Translations under genes and position numbers: made by a program
Source: Gorillibacterium massiliense
Lineage (GTDB): Bacteria > Bacillota > Bacilli > Paenibacillales > NBRC-103111
Length of the DNA: 57,645 bases
Reading direction: 5' to 3'
NCBI RefSeq assembly: GCF_000455485.1
Contig: NZ_CBQR020000049.1
Span: 1-57,645 of the forward strand
In this document: piece after piece, positions 1 to 7,611 of the stretch
Layout of the letters: each line of letters begins with the position of its first letter
Position numbering within the stretch: the stretch's first letter is position 1
The notes under the pieces: model-generated
Told to the model about the DNA's origin: nothing
The model's database searches: none
Seen by the model: the letters and a program-made list of their open reading frames with translations, nothing else

Positions 1-1744
1 GCAAACAGCGAGCCCGCCAACCGGCTCGTGGACATCTTTTATAAGTGGAGCGAGTTTGAGTTTGGGGGCCGTCGACGGTAACTGGTATTTGCATATCCGC
101 GCAAAAGATCTGGCGGGCAATATTACCGAGGAAACCTCTTTGCCTTTCCTCCTGGATAACACGGCGCCGCAAATAACCTTGCTGGGTAGCAATCCAATGA
201 ATGTGCCAGTGGGGCAAACTTACGTGGAGCCTGGAGCCGAAGCAACGGATAACATGGACGGGGTCTTGCCTCCAAGCAGCATCACGATTACAGGAGATGT
301 AAACTCTGTCGTTCCGGGCGCTTATTCGGTTCTTTATACCTCTATCGACCACGCTGGAAATACCGCCTCACTTTCGCGGAACATCCGCGTCTACGCTGAA
401 CAAGTTCCAGCCATCTATCTAGTTGGTTCAAATCCGATGACCGTCGAAATTGGAAGTCATTTTACGGATCCGGGTGCCACCGCTTTCGATCCCGTGGATG
501 GGGCTCTAGCTCCAACCGTGACGGGTACCGTTGATACAAGCAAGATCGGTTCCTACACCCTTGACTATAATGTTAAAAATTCCGCTGATCGCGCGGCGCC
601 GACGGTTACGCGGACGGTTTACGTCAAAGATACCCAGCCTCCAGTCATCACTTTGAAAGGCAGTTCAAGTATATTATTGACGGAAGACGATTCCTTCTCG
701 GATCCCGGAGCAACCGCGATGGATTCGTATGACGGGGATGTTTCCAACCAAATCACGGTAACCGGAGGCGTAAATGTTCATGTGCCCGGAATGTATGCCC
801 TGCGCTATAACGTGAAGGATTTTTCCGGGAATACGGCAGCAGAAGCGGTTCGTACTGTTACGGTAAAAGCTAAATCCACTAGCGGCTCAGGATCTTGGAG
901 TCCTCCGTTATCCGGCAATACCGATCTGAAAACCGTTCGCTTTCAGGTCAACGGAAACGTTCTCCCCATCTCCGCCGAACATGTCATCGAAACCAGCGCG
1001 GAAGCCATCCAGATTTATGCGGAAGCCGTTGATCCTGGCAGCAGTGTTTCTCTGCAGAATATACCTTTGACTGAACCAAAATCCATCGAGCTGATCCTTG
1101 GAGATAATGCGGTCAATCTGTCCGTCAAAGCTCCTAACGGTGCTGTGAAAATATATACCTATACGGTACACCGCTCCATTGCAGAAGTACCGATTTCGAC
1201 GCTTTGTCCATTCACGGATATTAAAGGACATTGGGCGGAAGATTACATCTGCAAAGCGGGTACGGCTGGAATCGCTGCTGGGGATCAAACGGGGCGTTTT
1301 CATCCGGATGACACCATAACCCGCGCCGAGTTCGCGACGATGCTTTTTCATGCTTTACAAAGTGTAAATCCAGAAGCAAGCTCAGCCACCCACATTTTTC
1401 AGGATCAAAAGGACATTCCGGTTTGGGCGAAGACTGCAGTGCAATACGAGTTCGCACAAGGGATTATCGCGGGTTACCCGGATGGAAGCTTTCGGGGACA
1501 GCAATCCATTAACCGATTGGAAATGGCGGTCTGGATTGCCAAAGCGATGAATTTTGATATCAACGAAGCAGGCAAAACGGTGTTTAGCGATGATGCAGCC
1601 ATACCGCAATGGGCGAAGCCCTATGTGGGAGTGCTAGCGCAAAAAGGCATTCTTCATGGAAAAGGTAATAACTTGTTTATGCCCCAAGATAAAGCGACTC
1701 GCGCAGAAGCGGCCGTCCTTCTCGTGAAACTGACACGCCAATAG
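1..1744 (+). CDS. S-layer-homology surface protein with Ig-like repeats, 5' end missing
   Basis: The reading frame (frame beginning at base 2) is open to the left edge, so the N-terminus and signal peptide are outside the window; a TTG at 56 is not a convincing start. In order the visible part has the end of a bacterial Ig-like unit, three DUF5011/HYR-type repeats (each with a DPGA-type motif and ending in GNTA-like or TVYVK segments, about residues 40-270), a cadherin-like beta-sandwich (about 285-375) and three SLH motifs (about 385-560; cores such as FTDIKGHWAEDYI and AGYPDGSFRG). SLH triplets bind pyruvylated secondary cell-wall polymer, so the protein is expected to be displayed on the cell surface. 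The repeats suggest a spacer or adhesin; the enzymatic or binding part, if any, is upstream. It converges on the next gene and shares a terminator with it. Confidence 0.9.
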   Translation, partial: QTASPPTGSWTSFISGASLSLGAVDGNWYLHIRAKDLAGNITEETSLPFLLDNTAPQITLLGSNPMNVPVGQTYVEPGAEATDNMDGVLPPSSITITGDVNSVVPGAYSVLYTSIDHAGNTASLSRNIRVYAEQVPAIYLVGSNPMTVEIGSHFTDPGATAFDPVDGALAPTVTGTVDTSKIGSYTLDYNVKNSADRAAPTVTRTVYVKDTQPPVITLKGSSSILLTEDDSFSDPGATAMDSYDGDVSNQITVTGGVNVHVPGMYALRYNVKDFSGNTAAEAVRTVTVKAKSTSGSGSWSPPLSGNTDLKTVRFQVNGNVLPISAEHVIETSAEAIQIYAEAVDPGSSVSLQNIPLTEPKSIELILGDNAVNLSVKAPNGAVKIYTYTVHRSIAEVPISTLCPFTDIKGHWAEDYICKAGTAGIAAGDQTGRFHPDDTITRAEFATMLFHALQSVNPEASSATHIFQDQKDIPVWAKTAVQYEFAQGIIAGYPDGSFRGQQSINRLEMAVWIAKAMNFDINEAGKTVFSDDAAIPQWAKPYVGVLAQKGILHGKGNNLFMPQDKATRAEAAVLLVKLTRQ

Positions 1745-1755
1745 CCCTAATCTAT

Positions 1756-1803
1756 AAAAAAGACCTCCAATCCCGCATTAAAGCGGAGTTGAAGGTCTTT
1801 TTT
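1756..1803. terminator. Bidirectional rho-independent terminator
   Basis: AAAAAAGACCT and AGGTCTTTTTT form the outer stem around an imperfect GC-containing inner stem. A- and T-runs on both sides let it work for the SLH gene (plus) and for brxC (minus), which converge here. Confidence 0.85.
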
Positions 1804-1905
1804 ACTCTTTAAGAAAAGTTGCGTCTCTCCTATACTTAACCTTATGCCGCTACGGTAAATGTCATACGTTCGGTATGGACAGCGTCAGCAGCTTATCCTT
1901 GTCGG

Positions 1906-2250
1906 TCAGTCCAGGACAGCGGAAATATGCTCGGTCGTAATGGACCAGTGAGATGTATTCCAGTAGGAGTGTTTATTTTTGATGCAGATGATCTGCGGAG
2001 ATTGGTGAGTAACTCCGGTATCGGCTGCGATCTGGTTGGATACGGGCCGTGATTCGATCACTTTAACCAGAAGATAATCCGGTTCCGCATTGGGGCTGCC
2101 TGCCAAATAGTCATCATATTCTTTCAAAGCATTGGCGCTGACCGGACAGGTCGTGCTGTGCTTGAGAATAACGACCGGCTTATCCGTTGACGCTTCCAGT
2201 GCCGACTGCCACTCCTCGATCGTATCAATCTCTCTCCACTTCATCATCAT
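1906..2250 (-). CDS. brxC: Monothiol bacilliredoxin BrxC (YtxJ family)
   Basis: The 114-residue thioredoxin-fold protein matches the YtxJ/DUF2847 family in length and layout. The single active-site cysteine is in the TCPVS motif near residue 35, replacing the CxxC of thioredoxins. Family members reduce protein-bacillithiol mixed disulfides in the cytoplasm of bacilli, so the host is expected to make bacillithiol (inference). The gene starts 9 bases after the stop of the phosphodiesterase gene and is probably cotranscribed with it. Start: three consecutive ATG codons preceded by AGAGGCG; which one is used is not clear. Confidence 0.85.
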   Translation of the reverse strand: MMMKWREIDTIEEWQSALEASTDKPVVILKHSTTCPVSANALKEYDDYLAGSPNAEPDYLLVKVIESRPVSNQIAADTGVTHQSPQIICIKNKHSYWNTSHWSITTEHISAVLD

Positions 2251-2259
2251 CGCCTCTTT

Positions 2260-2760
2260 CTATGATTTATCGTTGTAAAAATAGTGGGTTGCTTCCGTCC
2301 CATTGCTGCCGATTTCCAAAATGCCATAGCTAAACTGCTTTTGCCAGCGCTTATCGGTTGGCGAACCGGGATTAAAGAGCAGAATTCCATCACTCACCTG
2401 CTTGTAGGGGATATGCGAATGACCGAAAATGACGACATCCGCCGTATCCTTGGCAAAAGCGGCGAGAGCCCGCTCCTCCGTTGTTCCCCGGAATCCGTCT
2501 CCATGAACGATGCCGATTCGTATGCCGCCAAGAGTCAGGAGCTTGCGCTTGCCGAATTGCCGGTAGATGTCGGGACCGTCATTGTTTCCTGTCACCCCAT
2601 CGACCGGAGCGATCTGCTCCAGAAGCTCGGCGACATAAGGCGCCGTCCAGTCTCCGGCATGAAGTATAAGATCAACCCCCTGAAGCCCGGCAACAAGGGC
2701 TTTAGGCAACCTTTGGCCGCTGTGGGGCATATGAGTATCCGAAACAACGCCGATCTTCAT
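2260..2760 (-). CDS. MJ0936/YfcE-type metallophosphoesterase
   Basis: The protein shows the calcineurin-like phosphoesterase motifs in order: SDTH near the N-terminus, LHAGDW, GNND, GDGF and GHSH near residue 115, followed by NPGS. These residues coordinate two metal ions in small phosphodiesterases of the YfcE/MJ0936 group, which hydrolyse phosphodiester model substrates; the natural substrate is unknown. I start it at the ATG of MKIGVVSDTH because AGGAG lies 8 bases upstream; a TTG 18 bases further upstream would place that Shine-Dalgarno inside the gene. It is the first gene of a two-gene unit with brxC. Confidence 0.85.
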   Translation of the reverse strand: MKIGVVSDTHMPHSGQRLPKALVAGLQGVDLILHAGDWTAPYVAELLEQIAPVDGVTGNNDGPDIYRQFGKRKLLTLGGIRIGIVHGDGFRGTTEERALAAFAKDTADVVIFGHSHIPYKQVSDGILLFNPGSPTDKRWQKQFSYGILEIGSNGTEATHYFYNDKS

Positions 2761-2831
2761 TCCTTTCATCTCCTGCAAACATCCGGTTTATATCATTATA
2801 GCCTTTCGAATTAGCTGATTCAAACGCGAAC

Positions 2832-2872
2832 AAACCCGCTTCCGCCGGAATAACTATTCGGCGTGCGGGTTT
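2832..2872 (-). terminator. Hairpin downstream of the small membrane protein gene
   Basis: AAACCCGC and GCGGGTTT enclose a second GCCG/CGGC stem. On the minus strand the 3' arm runs into TTTGTT, a weak U-tract. It follows the gene ending at 2900. Confidence 0.6.
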
Positions 2873-2899
2873 GCAGCTGGACAGCGTCCATCAAGGGAA

Positions 2900-3139
2900 T
2901 TAGCAGCAAAAATGGTGATGTTTCATGCGTAAAATAATGACGAGGAGGACAAAAAGCACCAGGATGATGGGAATATCATTTCCGTGGGTCGGATAGACAG
3001 GCGCACTAACGGCAGCTTTTACCGGGTGGTATTCCGTCGGGGCAACCATCGTCGGATAGGGTTGATTGGGCATTGTATACGCCGGAGAGAGCTGAGTATT
3101 TGCTGCGGCAGCCATCGGGAAATAACTGTTATTTGACAT
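2900..3139 (-). CDS. Small protein with C-terminal membrane segment, possibly YjcZ-like spore protein
   Basis: This 79-residue protein begins MSNNSYFP. It has a Pro/Ala/Tyr/Thr-rich, low-complexity N-terminal half and one hydrophobic stretch (IPIILVLFVLLVIILR) near the C-terminus, ending in MKHHHFCC. The hydrophobic tail resembles the YjcZ/YxxG family of small spore-associated proteins, but the N-terminal part does not, so the family call is tentative. I chose the ATG at 3139 rather than the one 21 bases upstream because AAAAGGAG lies 7 bases before it and would otherwise be inside the gene. The His/Cys-rich tail could bind metal (inference). Confidence 0.6.
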   Translation of the reverse strand: MSNNSYFPMAAAANTQLSPAYTMPNQPYPTMVAPTEYHPVKAAVSAPVYPTHGNDIPIILVLFVLLVIILRMKHHHFCC

Positions 3140-3292
3140 CTCTCTTCTCCTTTTCATCAAAATGGACTTGGGTCATTACACCACATCCTATGTCAAAGGC
3201 GGAGAGACGCTTGTGCAAAAACCTATTATACGCTGCCCAATTCGTGATGATGTCCCAGTTCGGGTGTCGGAGTCGAATCAATCGTTTGCGAT

Positions 3293-4123
3293 TTATACCT
3301 CGTCCACACGCTCAATAAACCAGTTCCAACCCTTCCCTACATCTTCTGGTTTATGGGAATCGGAACCGAATACGCAAGGGATTCCCTCTTCCTGGCATCG
3401 GGCCAGAAACCACTTTGGAACATAGGGTTTTCCGCAGGTGGCCACCCGCATCCCAGCGGTGTTTACATCAATTCCAACGCCGCATTCTTTTAGAAGAGGA
3501 ATCAGCCGATGGAGCCTGTCGTTCATTTGGGCTTCATCCAGCGGCGGCAGGGCATCGCGGAATTTTTCAATGAGATTGACGTGTCCTAACCGCTTGCGCA
3601 TGGACAACCCCGCTGCCCAGCGGATGGCAAGCTCGACATGGTCATAATAAGCGTCGACAACCTTCTCCATCGCGCCATATACCGATAAGAGCCCATCGCG
3701 AAAATCCGCCGGTGTGAAATCCAGGCAGCGCATTCCCCCGAAGCCTGGGAGAAAATGAACGGAGACGACAGCATCTTCTATGCGGCTGCCGAAGCGGCGC
3801 ACAATCTCGTCGGAGTAATCCGTCCGCCCATGCAGATAATCCATCTCTAGGCCGACGGTCACTTCCAGCTTGCCGGCATACTTCGCTTTCGCCTGCTCCA
3901 CCGCAAGAAAATACTCGGCAAGCTCATGATCCTCCATGGCCAGCTCCCGCATTAACGGTTCATTATCCACCCAGCCTGCAGGAAGCGGCGGGTGCTCACT
4001 GATGGTATATCGCTCAAATCCAAGGCGAAGCGCTTGTTCCACATACTCTTCCATTGCTGCTGAGCTGCCGTGGCGGCAGAAAGAAGAATGAGTATGCCCG
4101 TCCCATTTGAAATTAGCTTCCAT
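3293..4123 (-). CDS. hisJ: Histidinol-phosphatase, PHP family
   Basis: This 276-residue protein of the polymerase-and-histidinol-phosphatase (PHP) superfamily matches the B. subtilis HisJ (YtvP) type. Metal-binding motifs are visible: DGHTHSSFCRHG at the N-terminus, SEHPP near 50, GLEMDY near 100, SVHFL near 130, and FGSDSHKP near the C-terminus. The family dephosphorylates L-histidinol phosphate, the penultimate step of histidine synthesis. The ATG at 4123 has AAGGA 8 bases upstream; an in-frame ATG 24 bases earlier lacks a site. It lies 14 bases after the stop of the TRIC-type gene, and no other his genes are nearby. Confidence 0.85.
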   Translation of the reverse strand: MEANFKWDGHTHSSFCRHGSSAAMEEYVEQALRLGFERYTISEHPPLPAGWVDNEPLMRELAMEDHELAEYFLAVEQAKAKYAGKLEVTVGLEMDYLHGRTDYSDEIVRRFGSRIEDAVVSVHFLPGFGGMRCLDFTPADFRDGLLSVYGAMEKVVDAYYDHVELAIRWAAGLSMRKRLGHVNLIEKFRDALPPLDEAQMNDRLHRLIPLLKECGVGIDVNTAGMRVATCGKPYVPKWFLARCQEEGIPCVFGSDSHKPEDVGKGWNWFIERVDEV

Positions 4124-4137
4124 CGTAGGGTTCCTTT

Positions 4138-4788
4138 CTATTTCCACTTGATCGTTTTCCAGCTAAAACCGCTTTCCGGCCATTCCGGCCGCGATAGCGT
4201 CCGTTTTGGCAGCTTCCATTTGAACCGGACCGAAATCATTCTTAATAAAATAACGGAGACGAATAAAATCGCTAACTGGGTTGGCGTTACCGCCAGTTTG
4301 AGTCCGACGAACACTCCGCCGATCATCGCCCAGACGGCATAGATTTCATCCCGCAGCACCAGCGGTTTACGGTTTGCCAGCATGTCGCGGATGATACCGC
4401 CGCCGATGCCGGTCATCATGGCAGCGACTATGACTGCGCTGACCGGCACTCCCTGCTTGGTTGCAAATAACGCTCCTTGAATTGCAAAAGCAGCAAGGCC
4501 TATGGCGTCAAACAACGTCTCCCAAATCTTCCACCGCTCAATCCATCGATGGGGAATGACAAAAACCAAGGTAATGACCGCGATTGCGGTCTTAATCAAG
4601 ATTCCTTGTTCCCACAAGGTAGTCACCGGAATACCAATCAACAAATTACGGATGATGCCGCCTCCGAAAGCAGTCGCAAGTCCCAAAACATAGACACCGA
4701 GAATATCATACTCTTCTTCCATGGCGACGATTGCTCCGCTTACTGCAAATGCGATGGTACCGATCAAGCTGAACAATTCCCAATTCAC
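4138..4788 (-). CDS. TRIC-type (UPF0126) cation channel family membrane protein
   Basis: This 216-residue, very hydrophobic protein has seven predicted membrane segments arranged as two similar halves, each with a glycine-rich GGGIIRN or GGGIIRD motif (near residues 45 and 130). This is the signature of the YicG/YvgT/UPF0126 family. Members are bacterial homologues of trimeric intracellular cation channels; their physiological role in bacteria is unclear. I start at GTG (4788), preceded by AGGGGAG at 9 bases; the longer reading frame from 4848 has no ribosome site. It is cotranscribed with hisJ by spacing. Confidence 0.8.
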   Translation of the reverse strand: MNWELFSLIGTIAFAVSGAIVAMEEEYDILGVYVLGLATAFGGGIIRNLLIGIPVTTLWEQGILIKTAIAVITLVFVIPHRWIERWKIWETLFDAIGLAAFAIQGALFATKQGVPVSAVIVAAMMTGIGGGIIRDMLANRKPLVLRDEIYAVWAMIGGVFVGLKLAVTPTQLAILFVSVILLRMISVRFKWKLPKRTLSRPEWPESGFSWKTIKWK

Positions 4789-4846
4789 GCCTTGTTTCTC
4801 CCCTAATCCCCTGTTTATATTGAAAATGCCGTACCTACCGTAACAC

Positions 4847-4878
4847 AAAAAAGGAGAATTGTATTTCTACAATTCTCC
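4847..4878 (-). terminator. Terminator of the kapB/AIM24 unit
   Basis: GGAGAATTGTA and TACAATTCTCC form an 11-bp perfect stem with a TTTC (GAAA on the RNA) tetraloop. It is followed on the minus strand by TTTTTT. Confidence 0.9.
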
Positions 4879-4911
4879 CCATTTGCCTTCCTTTTTGCAA
4901 CAGAGTTTCGT

Positions 4912-5700
4912 CTATTTTCCGTCCAATAGATTGCCAAGTCCACCGAGTATGCTTCCTTCCTCCCGACCTCCGGGAGCGCGGGCTGCAGACAGGACGCGGT
5001 CTGCGAGCCGACTGAAGGGAAGCGATTGAACCCATACCTTTCCGGGTCCCCGCAGGGTTGCGAAGAATAGACCCTCACCCCCGAAGAGAGCGCTTTTGAC
5101 CCCTTTTACAAATTCGATATTATAATCAATGCCGGAGGTCATGGCGACAAGACAGCCGGTATCGAGCCGGAGCACTTCTCCCGCACGGAGCTCCCGTTCA
5201 AGCACCAGGCCACCGGAGTGAACAAAGGCCAGGCCGTCGCCTTCCAGCTTTTGCATAATAAAGCCTTCACCACCGAAAAAGCCGGTTCCCAATCTGCGCT
5301 GAAATTCGATGCCGATGCTGATTCCTTTTGCCGCGCAGAGAAAGGCGTCCTTTTGACAAATCAATTTACCGCCTAACATGCTCAAGTCCATCGGAATGAT
5401 TTTTCCCGGATAAGGAGAGGCGAAGCTTACGCTTTCCCGGCCATAACCGGCATTGGTGAATATGGTCATAAACAGACTTTCGCCGGTTAACAGCCGCCTT
5501 CCGGCACCCATCAGCTTGCCCATAACCCCCCGGCCACCAGCCCCGCTGCCATCGCCGAAGATCGTTTCCATCCGGATATTTTGATCCATCATCATAAAGC
5601 TTCCCGCTTCCGCGACGACGCTTTCCGACGGGTCCAAATGGATCTCTACAACCTGCATTTCCTGGCCGATAATACGGTAATCAATTTCGTGTGCGTTCAT
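4912..5700 (-). CDS. AIM24 / TIGR00266 family protein
   Basis: This 262-residue, mostly beta-strand protein is rich in glycine turns, with GGEG/GGEGLF segments near residues 145 and 205. The family is the TRAP-like AIM24 fold (TIGR00266). It is widespread in bacteria, and its biochemical role is not established. There is no signal peptide or membrane segment. The C-terminal ~20 residues ([10 protein letters not shown]) are a flexible tail. It starts 13 bases after kapB with GGGAGGACTAC before the ATG, and a strong terminator follows. Confidence 0.8.
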   Translation of the reverse strand: MNAHEIDYRIIGQEMQVVEIHLDPSESVVAEAGSFMMMDQNIRMETIFGDGSGAGGRGVMGKLMGAGRRLLTGESLFMTIFTNAGYGRESVSFASPYPGKIIPMDLSMLGGKLICQKDAFLCAAKGISIGIEFQRRLGTGFFGGEGFIMQKLEGDGLAFVHSGGLVLERELRAGEVLRLDTGCLVAMTSGIDYNIEFVKGVKSALFGGEGLFFATLRGPGKVWVQSLPFSRLADRVLSAARAPGGREEGSILGGLGNLLDGK

Positions 5701-5713
5701 GTAGTCCTCCCAA

Positions 5714-6091
5714 TTAATGAAAATAGTCCTTTTTTAGTTCTGCCAATTCATGCAGAGACCGGTCAGCGTATTCCTTTTGCTGCTTAAGGGAAGCGACTTC
5801 CGACTCCAGTGCCTCCTTCAGAGATTGTTTGTAATCGGGAACCGGCCCGATGTGGAAAACAATGGTCGGTAAGGGAACGATGATCGTCTCGTTGAGCGCA
5901 AGAGCTCTCCGCTGATGAAAAAAACCGATATCGGAGTGATGTGGCTTATGCAAGTCGCCTTGAGCGGGATGCTTCAGTACCGCGAGAACCTTGACGGCAG
6001 CCCGGCGATCGGTGAGTTCTACCACTTCGGCTACGTATTCGCCTGATTTATAAACCGCTCTTACTTTATCGCCGACGGCTATGATAGACAT
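5714..6091 (-). CDS. kapB: KapB-like kinase-associated protein
   Basis: This 125-residue protein carries the KapB signature [28 protein letters not shown] at about residues 37-64 (read as VLKHP, then QGDLH, then FHQRRALA), followed by a charged helical C-terminus. In B. subtilis KapB supports sporulation by acting on the KinB branch of the phosphorelay. No kinB is next to it here. There is no lipobox, so despite the old name lipoprotein it looks cytoplasmic. AGAGGAAGG precedes the ATG. It is followed closely by the AIM24 gene. Confidence 0.8.
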   Translation of the reverse strand: MSIIAVGDKVRAVYKSGEYVAEVVELTDRRAAVKVLAVLKHPAQGDLHKPHHSDIGFFHQRRALALNETIIVPLPTIVFHIGPVPDYKQSLKEALESEVASLKQQKEYADRSLHELAELKKDYFH

Positions 6092-6133
6092 TATTCAGCA
6101 CCTTCCTCTACTAGATATGATCATCGGCTTCAC

Positions 6134-6823
6134 TCAGCCGTTTTCTTCTTGATCATGTATATGGCGAGCACGAAGTTCCGCCAGACTTTCCTCCGCTTCG
6201 ATCCGAGGCAGTCCGCCTCGCTCCAAAATGTCATCCTTTTTCTCCAACAGGTTGAGGTAAAAAGCAATCCCCTCTTCTACCGCGCTATCGCGAACACTCG
6301 GCTGAACATCGGAGTTAAGCAGCCAAAATAATTCGTCCTCGGCATGAGCCCACTCTTCTATGCGGACATAATATCTGAAGAGCGGTAAAGCTAGATTGAC
6401 AGGAAGCATGTATGGCTTGAGCTTATCAGCTAGCTCGCGGATTCGTTCCATTCCCATAGATCGGGTATCGCCATCATCCTGCTCTAACACGGCCAAAGCC
6501 AGGTAGAGCGCTTTCATATAGCGTCGGTACGCCTCGTCCGTCTGATTCAGACTATCGTGAAGTTCTCCCTCCTCCTGCATCAGCTTGCAGAGCATGAGGA
6601 TTTTTTCTTGTTCCAGAAAGCCGTTAACGGAGAGCATATCGAGAATGTCTTTCGGCGAGAGGGTATCCAACAGCTTGGAGTTCAGCCGAAAAAAGCGACC
6701 CAGCAACTCATCCACGAGTTCAAATGCCTGCTCCTGCTTCAACTGCTTCCGAAGGCCCGTCACGGTGCCGATCATTTCCGCCATTTGTTCGATCATACGT
6801 AAAATATAATCCCTCTGAAACAT
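6134..6823 (-). CDS. DUF6483 family helical protein
   Basis: This 229-residue, almost entirely helical acidic protein begins MFQRDYILRMIEQM. I recognise this opening from the DUF6483 family of Paenibacillaceae, which has no known function. Helical pairs spaced like TPR units run over residues 90-190. There is no membrane segment or signal. AAGGAG lies 7 bases before the ATG. It is 42 bases upstream of kapB and may be cotranscribed with it. A regulatory or scaffolding role is only a guess. Confidence 0.65.
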   Translation of the reverse strand: MFQRDYILRMIEQMAEMIGTVTGLRKQLKQEQAFELVDELLGRFFRLNSKLLDTLSPKDILDMLSVNGFLEQEKILMLCKLMQEEGELHDSLNQTDEAYRRYMKALYLALAVLEQDDGDTRSMGMERIRELADKLKPYMLPVNLALPLFRYYVRIEEWAHAEDELFWLLNSDVQPSVRDSAVEEGIAFYLNLLEKKDDILERGGLPRIEAEESLAELRARHIHDQEENG

Positions 6824-6917
6824 GGACGGACTCCTTCTCTTGTTGATTAATGCGAGCTATGTCCTATGTACGAAAAAAGAGCCCTCCGGTTTCATCTTGG
6901 AAAAAGCTTCGATAAAA

Positions 6918-6958
6918 TGAACCGCCTTCCATCTTGAAAGGTTCAATAAAGCGGTTCA
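6918..6958 (-). terminator. Possible terminator overlapping the end of the next gene
   Basis: TGAACCGC and GCGGTTCA arms bracket the stop codon of the 172-residue gene. On the minus strand the 3' arm is followed by TTTTA. The loop is long, so this is a weak call. Confidence 0.35.
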
Positions 6959-7461
6959 AGGAGATCCTCAAGAGTTGCCACCATATGCTCAAGCAAACGG
7001 GGCAAATCCTCTATCACCTCTTCTCCGAATTTGCGTTCAAAATCAATCTGGATTCCGTTATGAAAAACAGAATCCAAACCTCCATATGGATAAGACAAGG
7101 TTTGAACGACTTTCGTTTCCTTGCCCCAAATGTTCTCCATGTTCGTCTGGATGGCCGGGCATTCCCGTTCAGGATCGGTTATCTTCATGCGAAAGGATAA
7201 GTCGATTCGGCAGCCCGGCCGAATGCGGGGAAGCTCCAATATTTCTCCGGCCAAATCATCGGTACCTGCCGACAAGCGGATGCACGCCGTCGCTCCAACG
7301 CCTCCTCCTAATTGGAAGGAGAGGGAATACTGCCGCGACATCGTGGACAGCTCAATACTGTCCTGGCGGTCCGTCACGATAATGGTCCCGCCAAGGTCGA
7401 GATCATAAACCGCTCCCTCGCAAACGACTTTAATATTATCGAAAATCGTCGGGTCAAACAT
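6943..7461 (-). CDS. Conserved protein of unknown function
   Basis: This 172-residue protein is probably all-beta followed by one C-terminal helix. It begins MFDPTIFDNIKVV and has a central stretch of alternating hydrophobic residues. I do not recognise the family with confidence. There is no signal peptide, membrane segment or catalytic motif. The ATG at 7461 is preferred to one 21 bases upstream because GGGGGA precedes it. It stands alone between terminators. Confidence 0.6.
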   Translation of the reverse strand: MFDPTIFDNIKVVCEGAVYDLDLGGTIIVTDRQDSIELSTMSRQYSLSFQLGGGVGATACIRLSAGTDDLAGEILELPRIRPGCRIDLSFRMKITDPERECPAIQTNMENIWGKETKVVQTLSYPYGGLDSVFHNGIQIDFERKFGEEVIEDLPRLLEHMVATLEDLLEPLY

Positions 7462-7565
7462 AATCTTCCCCCATCTTTCCATTCCTCAAAATTCGCAGTT
7501 ACGTTTCTATTATGAACGATGAAGAGATGGCTTACAAATTGAAATGGGTTATTTCCTCCTACGTA

Positions 7566-7600
7566 AAAACAAAAAAACCGGCGATTCGAATCGCCGGTTT
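7566..7600 (-). terminator. Terminator of the ABC-F pair
   Basis: A 26-base perfect palindrome (arms AAACCGGCGATTC and GAATCGCCGGTTT, 7575-7600) is followed on the minus strand by a run of T residues. It lies 11 bases after the stop of the YkpA-type gene. Confidence 0.9.
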
Positions 7601-7611
7601 AATCGGTGTAA